A stretch of 8,448 nt of DNA from Gemmatimonadota bacterium. Lineage in GTDB: Bacteria; GCA-2686955. The notes below the pieces were generated by a model that had not been told where the DNA came from, searched no databases, and saw nothing but the letters and a program-made list of their open reading frames with translations. The stretch lies in contig NYZA01000098.1 of NCBI GenBank assembly GCA_002686955.1, positions 1-8,448 of the forward strand, in the 5' to 3' direction. Each line of letters starts with the position of its first letter. The first letter of the stretch is position 1. The translations under genes and the position numbers were made by a program. Shown piece by piece: positions 1 to 5,932 of this stretch.

Positions 1-644
1 CCCCGCCGCCTGAGGCCCCGGATAAGAAGGGGTTTGAGGCCTATCTGCTCGGGGGACGAGGCTGGGTGACAGCCGCGGCCCTGGCCTCCTGGGGAGTCAC
101 CTCGGAGGGTGAGCTTCCGAATCTCCTGCCGATCGATCAGCGCAGCGGCGACACCGGCACGGGCACGCTCGCGATCGGCGTCCAGCTCGGTCTCGCCGCC
201 CTGCTGGCGATCGGTCTGGTCTCAGGCGATCTCGTGGGGGAGCGCCGGCAGCTGGCCGCGCTCGAGGCGCAGCTCACCGAGCTTCACCCAGAGGTCCAGC
301 GAATCAAGGGACTGGAAAGAGACCTCGACGAGCAGGGAAAGCTCTCGCGCAGCTTCGCGAGCGCGGGTGAGCAGACGATCGACCCGCTGGAGGTCGTCCG
401 TGAGATCACGAGACTGCTCGATCACGGAACGTGGATCAGTGTTTTGACGCTCGATGGCCCAAAGCTCACGATCACCGGCCGGGCCGAGAAGAACGACGAT
501 GTGCAGCAGCTCAAGATCCTGCTCGGGGGCAATGAGATGTTCACCGAGGTGTCGGAGTGCTCCCAGACTCGGGTGAGCGACGGCGTGTGGAAGTTCAAGA
601 TCTGCGCCAATATCGTCCCGGATGCCCTGGAGGCCGGACGATGA
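1..644 (+). CDS. gspL: GspL/PilN-like inner-membrane protein of a type II secretion or type IV pilus platform (5' partial)
   Basis: The frame is open from the window start (first full codon at 3) to TGA at 642-644, about 213 residues, so the gene begins upstream. The GTG at 66 is internal, because conserved-looking sequence (AYLLGGRGWVTAAALASWG) runs through it. This opening stretch resembles the end of the actin-like PilM/GspL cytoplasmic domain, followed by the typical NLLP linker. Then come one membrane segment (LAIGVQLGLAALLAIGLVSG), a charged coiled coil (ERRQLAALEAQL onward) and a small alpha/beta domain (WISVLTLDGPKLTITGRA) as in PilN and periplasmic GspL. In such systems the protein ties the secretion ATPase to the inner membrane and pairs with GspM/PilO. 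Its stop overlaps the next start (ATGA), indicating one operon. GspL versus a free-standing PilN cannot be settled without the missing 5' part; the residual PilM-like end favours a GspL-style fusion. Confidence 0.75.
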   Translation, partial: PPPEAPDKKGFEAYLLGGRGWVTAAALASWGVTSEGELPNLLPIDQRSGDTGTGTLAIGVQLGLAALLAIGLVSGDLVGERRQLAALEAQLTELHPEVQRIKGLERDLDEQGKLSRSFASAGEQTIDPLEVVREITRLLDHGTWISVLTLDGPKLTITGRAEKNDDVQQLKILLGGNEMFTEVSECSQTRVSDGVWKFKICANIVPDALEAGR

Positions 645-1207
645 CGCCCAGAGAGAAGAGACTGGTCGCCGTCGCCGCCGTGGTCGCGCTCGGCTGGGGT
701 GGCACCACGTTCGGGATCCGGCCTCTGATCGCGGCGAGAGAGCGCACTCGGAACGAGATCGAGACCGCGCGCTTCGAATTGGCTCAGGCCCGGAGAACCT
801 TGATGCGCTCGGACCGTGTCGAGCGACAGCTCGCCGTGGCCACCGCCGAGGGCCGTAGAATGCGCTCGCGTCTCCTGCCAGGAGAAGGGGTGAGCATCGC
901 CGGCGCCGAGCTGGGGAAGCTGGTGAACTCCGCGGCCAAGCAGGCGGACGTGGAGCTCAAAAGCAACAAGGCCAAGGATCCCGTGGTCGTAGGGGATCTG
1001 ACCAGCATTCCAACGGAGATCCACCTGGAGCTCACCGTCGAGTCGCTCGTCGATCTTCTCTATCGTCTCGAGACTCACCAGCGAGCTCTGCAGGTGTCTT
1101 CGATCTCGATCCGACAGAGGAATCGCCGAACTCCCGACGAGAAGCTCGATGTTCGCATGACGGTTCACGGTTTCACGGCCTCTCCTGATCCGGAAGAAGG
1201 GTCATGA
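641..1207 (+). CDS. gspM: GspM/PilO-like inner-membrane platform protein
   Basis: A 188-residue protein starting at ATG 641. The frame is open further upstream, but this start overlaps the gspL stop as ATGA and has a strong ribosome-binding site (TGGAGG, 628-633, 7 bases before it). The layout is that of GspM/PilO: a short cytoplasmic N-terminus (MTPREKR), one membrane helix at about residues 8-26, a charged coiled coil at about 27-70 (AARERTRNEIETARFELAQA), and a periplasmic alpha/beta domain to the end, including IHLELTVESLVDLLYRLE, the usual PilO/GspM pattern. Its length is normal for the family (about 160-210). GspM is thought to dimerise with GspL and stabilise it in the inner membrane. 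The stop overlaps the next gene's start, again ATGA. Sequence divergence in this family is high, so the call rests on layout, motif pattern and position between gspL-like and gspC-like genes. Confidence 0.75.
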   Translation: MTPREKRLVAVAAVVALGWGGTTFGIRPLIAARERTRNEIETARFELAQARRTLMRSDRVERQLAVATAEGRRMRSRLLPGEGVSIAGAELGKLVNSAAKQADVELKSNKAKDPVVVGDLTSIPTEIHLELTVESLVDLLYRLETHQRALQVSSISIRQRNRRTPDEKLDVRMTVHGFTASPDPEEGS

Positions 1208-1827
1208 CGCTCAAACGATCGATTCCCCTGAATCTGGCCCTGCTCACGCTCAATGGGTGGCTCGTCTGGGCCGCTGTCGAGACATGGTCGTTCTCCCCTG
1301 CGGCGTCGGCGATTCCCTCGATCGAGGCGGAATCGGGAAAGACCGGACGAGAGATCGATCGTTCCAGAGGCCGAAACCGGATCGCTCGGCGAGAATTCCA
1401 GGTCATTGCGGCCAAAAACCCCTTTCATCCAGACCGCAAAATGATCGCAGAGGCGCCGGAACCGGAAGAGGCGCGCGAAGCCCGCGAGGCATCGGACTAC
1501 ACCCTTCTCGGAACCATGGTCCTGGAGAACAACGAACGTCTCGCCTATCTGACGAAGAAGGGCGAGGACGCGCGCCGCTACTACCTCTCCGAGAAGATCG
1601 ACGGCTATCTGATCGCTTCGATCGAGCCGACTGAGGTTCGCTTGCGGAAGGCCGGAGAGGAGCTGATCGTCAAGTGCTTCACCGGCGAGCGTGAAACGAA
1701 GGGGCGATCGAGATCGGTGAAGCAAGACCGAAGCACGAACACCAAGAGCCGGCGTGACTATCTAAGGGAACGCCGCCTTCGCAAGGCACGCGAGCGCGCC
1801 CGTGGACGGGAAGATGACGACGAGTAG
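1204..1827 (+). CDS. gspC: GspC/PilP-like periplasmic connector with a highly basic C-terminal tail
   Basis: A 207-residue protein whose ATG overlaps the gspM stop; a modest AAGG lies 3 bases upstream. Residues about 8-28 form an N-terminal membrane anchor. After a low-complexity linker comes AAKNPFHPDRK (69-79), equivalent to the NxF motif before the HR (homology region) domain of GspC. Residues about 98-157 (YTLLGTMVLENNERLAYLTK to EVRLRKAGEELIV) match the beta-rich HR/PilP fold, which in known systems docks the inner-membrane platform onto the N0 domain of the secretin. No PDZ or coiled-coil domain follows. The protein instead ends in a tail (160-207) in which 18 of the 42 residues 161-202 are Lys/Arg, capped by EDDDE. 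It lies directly before the secretin gene, as expected for a GspC/PilP partner. GspC versus PilP is a naming choice; both share the HR fold. Confidence 0.72.
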   Translation: MTLKRSIPLNLALLTLNGWLVWAAVETWSFSPAASAIPSIEAESGKTGREIDRSRGRNRIARREFQVIAAKNPFHPDRKMIAEAPEPEEAREAREASDYTLLGTMVLENNERLAYLTKKGEDARRYYLSEKIDGYLIASIEPTEVRLRKAGEELIVKCFTGERETKGRSRSVKQDRSTNTKSRRDYLRERRLRKARERARGREDDDE

Positions 1828-1861
1828 GAGCCAGATGACCATTCTCGAGGAATCGAAAGCC

Positions 1862-4003
1862 ATGAAACCGGAACGCGGATCGCTCTGGCTAATCGCGCTT
1901 GCGATCGTATGCGCCATCGTCACCCTCCCGGTCTCGGCCCTCGCGCAGGAAGAGGAATCGGAGGACAAAAGCGGACCCCGGATCCCGAGTCGGGAGCGGA
2001 TTCTCGAAGAGATGAAGGAGTCGGCGGGTGACCTCTTCGATTTTCGCCCCGCGCAAGAGCTCGCGGAGGAGGAAGATGAGGATTTCGAAGCCGAGCCGCC
2101 GGAATCGGTCTCCCGCCCACCCGTCAAGGACCAGCCGGTGCGCCGTCGCCTCGGCACCCCGGTGGTACCGCAGTCCGCCTCCCGGCTGATCGATCAGGAC
2201 AGTGCCGAAGCTCTGAAGCTGAATTTCGACGCGATGGATCTGCTCGAGTTTCTGCAGCTCATGTCCGAGGTTCGCGACGATCTCAATTTCATCGTGCATC
2301 CCGAGGTCGATGCCGCATCGGTCACCATCAAATCGTCACGGCAGATCTTGAAGGCGGATGTTCCCGACGTGATCCAGACCGTTCTCGAGATCAACGGCCT
2401 CGCCGCAATCCCCTCCGGTCGCTACTACAAGATCGTGCCGCTCAAGGACTCGTCACAGTACAACGTCGAAACCAGACACGGCAAATCACTCGACGACATC
2501 CCCGCCGACGATCGTCTGATCACGCAGATCATTCCGCTCGACCACATCCCGGCATCGGAGCTCTCCACCGCACTGAACGATTTCGCGCACGGGCAGGGGC
2601 ATACGATCGTTGCCCACGAGGGAACCAACACCCTGATCATTTCGTCCTCGGCCTCAGCCATTCGGCGCATGCTCCTGATCGTCGAACATCTCGATGTCCC
2701 AAGCAACGCGACCGAAGACAATCTTTTCGTCTACTACCTCGAGAACTCCGACGCGGAGACCATCGCATCGGTGCTGAACGACCTTTACGTCGACGAAACG
2801 GAGCGATCGCGCACGTCGCGGACCACCAGCGCCGCGCAGAGACGCGCCGCGGAACGCAGCCGAGCCGCCCGATCTCGCCGCACGACCCGCGGCACCACGG
2901 CGCCGACCTCGGTCCCTCAGACTGAAGAAGAGCGTTTCACCGGCGCAACGGTGGTTCCTTACAAAGACATCAATGCGCTGATCATCAAATCGACACCTCG
3001 CACGTACGAGAACATCAAGCGCACAATCGCTATGCTCGACATTCCGCCTAAGCAGGTGTTCATCGAGATGCTGGTGGCGGAGATCTCTCTCGACGACCAG
3101 ACGCAATTCGGTGTCGAGTGGTCGACATCGAACACCGTCACTACGAGCTACGGCGGCAACGACCACACATTTCAGCAGAACTTCTCCAGAGGCGCGGCGC
3201 AACGTGACTCTGCCTCTTCGGTATTCGACGGCTTCCGATACATGATCTCGGAGACCAACCGACTTCAGGCAATCGTCGAAGCACGGGCAAGCGAGTCGCG
3301 ACTAAACGTGTTGGCCAGTCCGAACATCGTTGCTTCCGACAACAAGACGGCCGAGATCTCGGTGACGGACGAGGTCCCGATCCAGCAGAGCACGATTTCC
3401 GAAACCGGTGTCGAGCGCTTCACCTTTCAGTATCGTGACGCCGGCATCAAGCTCTCGATTACTCCGAATATCAATGAACAGGGCGTGGTGTCGCTCGAAT
3501 TGGAGCAAGAAGTCTCCGAGATCTCAGGCTCGACGGCGAACGGGCAACCGACATTCGTAAGCCGCACCGTGACGACAACCGTCGCTGTGCGCGACGGACA
3601 AACCCTGGCGCTCGGTGGATTGATTCAGGAATCGGAAACACAGGCGAACACCGGCATCCCGGTACTTTCGAAGATTCCGATCCTCGGCTACCTCTTCCGA
3701 TCGACAGGCACTAGAAAGACCAAGACCGAGCTGATAATCCTGATCACACCCCATGTGATCACGACGATTGCCGATGGCGATGAGGTGACACGCGCATTCA
3801 CCGGGCGTCTCGACAATCTGAAGGAAGCGGTCGAAGGCTCGCTCGAAGAGATCACCGAGCGTACGGAGGCACGCGGGGAGCTCGAGTACAAGGCGGGCGA
3901 CCAGGGGGCGGTCATCGACGATGAGTCAGTCTTCAGCCCGGAACCTGAATCGACGGAGGACGCACCGGCCGACACGATCGAAGGTGCCGACCCGGAGGAG
4001 TAA
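1862..4003 (+). CDS. gspD: Type II secretion system secretin GspD (PilQ-like outer-membrane channel)
   Basis: 713 residues from ATG 1862, chosen because it gives a textbook signal peptide (residues 1-28, cleavage after ALA) with GAGGA 10 bases upstream. In-frame GTG 1802 and ATGs 1814 and 1835 are alternatives; 1835 has AGGAG only 4 bases away. An acidic linker (about 65-80) precedes the N0 domain (about 117-193, ALKLNFDAMDLLEFLQLMSE). Two NolW-type N domains follow: 217-279, and 285-395 interrupted by a Ser/Arg-rich insert at about 311-350. The secretin domain (about 397-635) has the hallmark blocks LNVLASPNIVASDNKTAEI, DGQTLALGGLIQ and IPVLSKIPILGYLF. An acidic C-terminal tail ends the protein. 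The product forms the multimeric outer-membrane exit channel for folded substrates. Having two rather than three NolW domains makes it shorter in the periplasm than enterobacterial GspD and closer to PilQ. Family assignment is secure; T2SS versus pilus is inferred from GspL/GspC-like neighbours. Confidence 0.93.
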   Translation: MKPERGSLWLIALAIVCAIVTLPVSALAQEEESEDKSGPRIPSRERILEEMKESAGDLFDFRPAQELAEEEDEDFEAEPPESVSRPPVKDQPVRRRLGTPVVPQSASRLIDQDSAEALKLNFDAMDLLEFLQLMSEVRDDLNFIVHPEVDAASVTIKSSRQILKADVPDVIQTVLEINGLAAIPSGRYYKIVPLKDSSQYNVETRHGKSLDDIPADDRLITQIIPLDHIPASELSTALNDFAHGQGHTIVAHEGTNTLIISSSASAIRRMLLIVEHLDVPSNATEDNLFVYYLENSDAETIASVLNDLYVDETERSRTSRTTSAAQRRAAERSRAARSRRTTRGTTAPTSVPQTEEERFTGATVVPYKDINALIIKSTPRTYENIKRTIAMLDIPPKQVFIEMLVAEISLDDQTQFGVEWSTSNTVTTSYGGNDHTFQQNFSRGAAQRDSASSVFDGFRYMISETNRLQAIVEARASESRLNVLASPNIVASDNKTAEISVTDEVPIQQSTISETGVERFTFQYRDAGIKLSITPNINEQGVVSLELEQEVSEISGSTANGQPTFVSRTVTTTVAVRDGQTLALGGLIQESETQANTGIPVLSKIPILGYLFRSTGTRKTKTELIILITPHVITTIADGDEVTRAFTGRLDNLKEAVEGSLEEITERTEARGELEYKAGDQGAVIDDESVFSPEPESTEDAPADTIEGADPEE

Positions 4004-4053
4004 GGGTCCGCGGAAGAGTAACCTGTCATCTTGGCGCCCAGATGTACCGCAGA

Positions 4054-4132
4054 TCTGGTCGATCGGCAAGCCCCGTAACCGGAGGAATAGTCGGGCTGTT
4101 TTGAGGATTGCGGGGCTCGCCGATCGGCCGGA
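4054..4132. repeat. Large imperfect inverted repeat in the convergent gspD/fabH gap; candidate bidirectional terminator
   Basis: Bases 4054-4078 pair with 4108-4132 as a 25-position stem with one mismatch (A4068/C4118) and three G-T pairs, around a 29-base loop. The core is GATCGGCAAGCCCC at 4061-4074 against GGGGCTCGCCGATC at 4112-4125. It is the only strong structure in the 182-base gap between gspD and the 3' end of fabH, which converge on it. That placement suits a transcription barrier for both operons, but there is no T-run after either arm and the loop is long. It is therefore not a classical intrinsic terminator, and could instead be a dispersed palindromic repeat unit or an RNA-stabilising hairpin. 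Confidence 0.5.
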
Positions 4133-4185
4133 GATGCGGTGCAGACGGGATGCCAAATGACAAGTTATTCTTGCGCGGACCCTAA

Positions 4186-5184
4186 TCAGAGTCTCAGGGT
4201 CACGGCGCCCCAAGTGAAGCCGGCGCCGAAAGCCACCAAACAAACCAGATCGCCCTGGCTCACCTGGCCATTGCGGCGCGCCTCGTCGAGAGCGATCGGA
4301 ATCGACGCCGCGGTGGTGTTCCCAAAGCGTTGGATGTTATTGATCACCTTCTCCGGTGCAATCCCGAGAGATGAGACGACATATTCGTTGATCCTGAGGT
4401 TCGCCTGATGGGGAACCAGCAGATCGATGTCATCGATCGTGTGGCCGGTTGATGCCAACACCTCACGCACCACCTCGGGCATGCGAACGACCGCCTCTTT
4501 GAAAACGTGGCGTCCCTCCATATAGGGCCACGCGTTCTCGACCGACTCCAAGTACTCGGCGTCGGCAAGGGGAATTCTGGAGATATCGAAAAGGCGATAG
4601 CAGAGTCGATCCGCGTGCCGCCCATCCGCGTGCAAGGCATGGGCCAGCACCCCTCGCTCGGAACCTTCCGGCGCGGGGGAGACAATCGCGGCACCCGCGC
4701 CGTCGCCGAAGATCACTGTCACGTCACGCCCCGCATCATCGAAGTGCAGGGCGTGGGAGTGGACCTCGGATCCGACGAGAAGAATGTTCTGGTACGGACC
4801 GGTCTTGATCAGCGAGTCGGCCAGAGTCATTCCGTAGACCCAGCCGGTGCATTGCTGCCGAATATCGAGACAAGGAACGCCGGCCAGCTCCAGCTTCGGC
4901 TGGAGATAGCACGCCGTCCCGGGAAAGTGGTGATCGGGCGACAGTGTTCCCAGTATGATGAAGTCGATCTGCTCGATCTCGATTCCGGCATCGGCGGCCG
5001 CGCGCACGGCGGCCTCCTTGGCCAGATCGGAGGTGCCGATCCCCTCTTCCGCGTACCGGCGCTCTTCGATGCCGGTCCGCTGGCGGATCCATTCGTCGGA
5101 GGTGTCGAATCGCTTCGCAAGATCGTCGTTCGTGACGATGCGGTCCGGCACGTAGGTGCCCATTCCCTTGATGTAGGATTTCAT
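4186..5184 (-). CDS. fabH: Beta-ketoacyl-ACP synthase III (FabH/KAS III family) with variant active-site motif
   Basis: 332 residues, normal for FabH. The start ATG (complement 5182-5184) begins MKSYIKGMGTYVPD, the family's usual N-terminus; the frame continues upstream to a GTG at 5256, but those 24 residues do not look like FabH. N-terminal features include TNDDLAKRFDTSDEWIRQRT and GIEERR. The catalytic triad is present: Cys112 (QQCTGWVYG), His259 (VPHQANLRI) and Asn289 (FGNTTAASIPIAL). GRDVTVIFGDGAGAAIV (152-168) and the C-terminal FGAGFTWGA complete the thiolase fold. Classical FabH condenses acetyl-CoA with malonyl-ACP to start fatty-acid synthesis. The QQCTGW motif replaces the usual AACSGF, so the acyl primer or role may differ, for example in a specialised lipid or secondary-metabolite pathway. 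No acyl carrier protein or other fatty-acid gene is adjacent, so context does not settle the substrate. The ribosome-binding site is weak. Confidence 0.9.
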   Translation of the reverse strand: MKSYIKGMGTYVPDRIVTNDDLAKRFDTSDEWIRQRTGIEERRYAEEGIGTSDLAKEAAVRAAADAGIEIEQIDFIILGTLSPDHHFPGTACYLQPKLELAGVPCLDIRQQCTGWVYGMTLADSLIKTGPYQNILLVGSEVHSHALHFDDAGRDVTVIFGDGAGAAIVSPAPEGSERGVLAHALHADGRHADRLCYRLFDISRIPLADAEYLESVENAWPYMEGRHVFKEAVVRMPEVVREVLASTGHTIDDIDLLVPHQANLRINEYVVSSLGIAPEKVINNIQRFGNTTAASIPIALDEARRNGQVSQGDLVCLVAFGAGFTWGAVTLRL

Positions 5185-5486
5185 GGAGCTCACTGGTGGA
5201 AAAGAGGTGAGTGGGGTTCGCCGGAGATTAGCGTACGCTCGGCGAAAGCTCTCCACGACTACAGGAGGCCAGAATCCGCCATCTACGACCTAAATCGGCC
5301 GGCTGACCGGCCCCAGCGGGCGCGCAAACGTGGAGAATCATCCACTTGGCGCGACGCGTAGTGGGGCCGACGCCCGCGTACGCAAGGGCGCGCCGGCATC
5401 CGCCATATTGGACGTCCGGCTCGCATGACCGGATCGAAGCACCCGAAAATCGGCATCGGGACAGTTCCGAAGGCTATCCCACCGCG
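5185..5486. other. Non-coding stretch upstream of fabH
   Basis: About 300 bases between the fabH start and the transposase remnant, with no convincing gene on either strand. The fabH promoter should lie here, reading leftward, but I see no clear -35/-10 pair. The only distinct structure is a short hairpin at 5297-5312. Part of the stretch near 5420-5486 could be further decayed transposase sequence in another frame (FRVLRSGH resembles a conserved block of the family), but this is too weak to call. Confidence 0.4.
5297..5312. repeat. Small perfect hairpin (6-bp stem, 4-base loop) upstream of fabH
   Basis: GGCCGG at 5297-5302 and CCGGCC at 5307-5312 flank CTGA. The hairpin lies about 113 bases upstream of the fabH start and would fall in a 5' leader if transcription starts further upstream. 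It has no T-run. It could equally be a chance product of high GC. Confidence 0.3.
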
Positions 5487-5788
5487 CAGGTTCGCCAGGA
5501 TCGAACGCTTCCGATCCTTGCGAAACCGCCGCTCCGCCGCGCGACGCTCCCAACGAGACATCCCCTTAATCTCCGTGCGGCGCAGAATACGCCCAAGACC
5601 CTTGTCGCCTTCCAAGATCCGCAGGTCATCGACGGAGTCACCACCGGATCCACATGGCGCTCGATCGACTCTCGAAGCCCAATGACGGCGGCCAGATCGA
5701 GGTAGACTGGCAACCCGGCCAGCCCCGTAAGGGTCGTCTTGCTGGTCTCCGGAACAGATTCGAAGGGAAGGACGCCTTGTGCTACCAT
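5487..5788 (-). pseudogene. IS1380-family transposase remnant (N-terminal part, frameshifted by an internal deletion)
   Basis: The - strand reading from ATG 5788 gives MVAQGVLPFESVPETSKTTL, then TGLAGLPVYLDLAAVIGLRE and SIERHVDP. This is the pattern of the IS1380-family N-terminus (small hydrophobic start, then L-x-GLP-x-x-x-LA-x-x-x-GL). At about 5645 the similarity jumps to the +1-shifted frame, reading GGDSVDDLRILEGDKGLGRI, then LRRTEIKGMSRWERRAAERR and FRKDRKRS, again closely matching the conserved block of this family. The family normally has about two dozen residues between these blocks (a GW-x-D...LNLAGGD region). Their absence implies a small deletion that also broke the frame. Similarity fades after about 5500 and the DDE catalytic domain is missing, so the element cannot transpose by itself. 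A promoter and ribosome-binding site remain upstream. The family name comes from recalled motifs, not a search. Confidence 0.72.
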
Positions 5789-5793
5789 TTCTG

Positions 5794-5799
5794 CACCTC
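5794..5799 (-). promoter_or_regulatory. Ribosome-binding site of the transposase remnant
   Basis: The - strand reads GAGGTG followed by five bases (CAGAA) and ATG at 5788. This good match and spacing fix the start codon of the remnant. Confidence 0.55.
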
Positions 5800-5828
5800 G
5801 TTGGTGATCGTTCGTGGTTCTTTACACG

Positions 5829-5857
5829 ATCATATCTCCTTGTCGCTCAAGGGCCAA
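5829..5857 (-). promoter_or_regulatory. Candidate sigma70-type promoter of the transposase remnant
   Basis: On the - strand TTGGCC (complement 5852-5857) and TATGAT (complement 5829-5834) are separated by 17 bases, giving a one-mismatch -10 box and a partial -35 box. Transcription would start near 5822, about 34 bases before the transposase ATG, which fits a simple leader. It reads away from the adaptor gene on the other strand. The evidence is the consensus match and position only. Confidence 0.4.
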
Positions 5858-5932
5858 CGAGGTTTTTTGTTGAATTTGGTGGTGGATCCGGGACTCCGCC
5901 GACAAATCGCCCCCCTCCCTTTGGATTCTTGA

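Noticed and set aside
66-68. GTG 66 as the true start of the first gene
   Set aside because: The frame is open to base 3 and the upstream residues look like the end of a PilM/GspL cytoplasmic domain, so the gene enters from outside the window.
422-1168. A 248-codon open frame on the - strand opposite gspL/gspM
   Set aside because: No recognisable domain; the + strand genes have clear membrane and coiled-coil layout and ATGA junctions.
5185-5256. N-terminal extension of fabH to GTG 5256
   Set aside because: The added 24 residues do not resemble FabH, and the MKSYIKGMGTYVPD start is the family norm.
4507-5361. A 284-codon open frame on the + strand opposite fabH
   Set aside because: Antisense to a gene with an intact catalytic triad; no signal of its own.
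5654-5932. A 92-codon + strand frame ending just before the adaptor
   Set aside because: It lies antisense to the transposase remnant and its promoter region, and shows no motif or ribosome-binding site.
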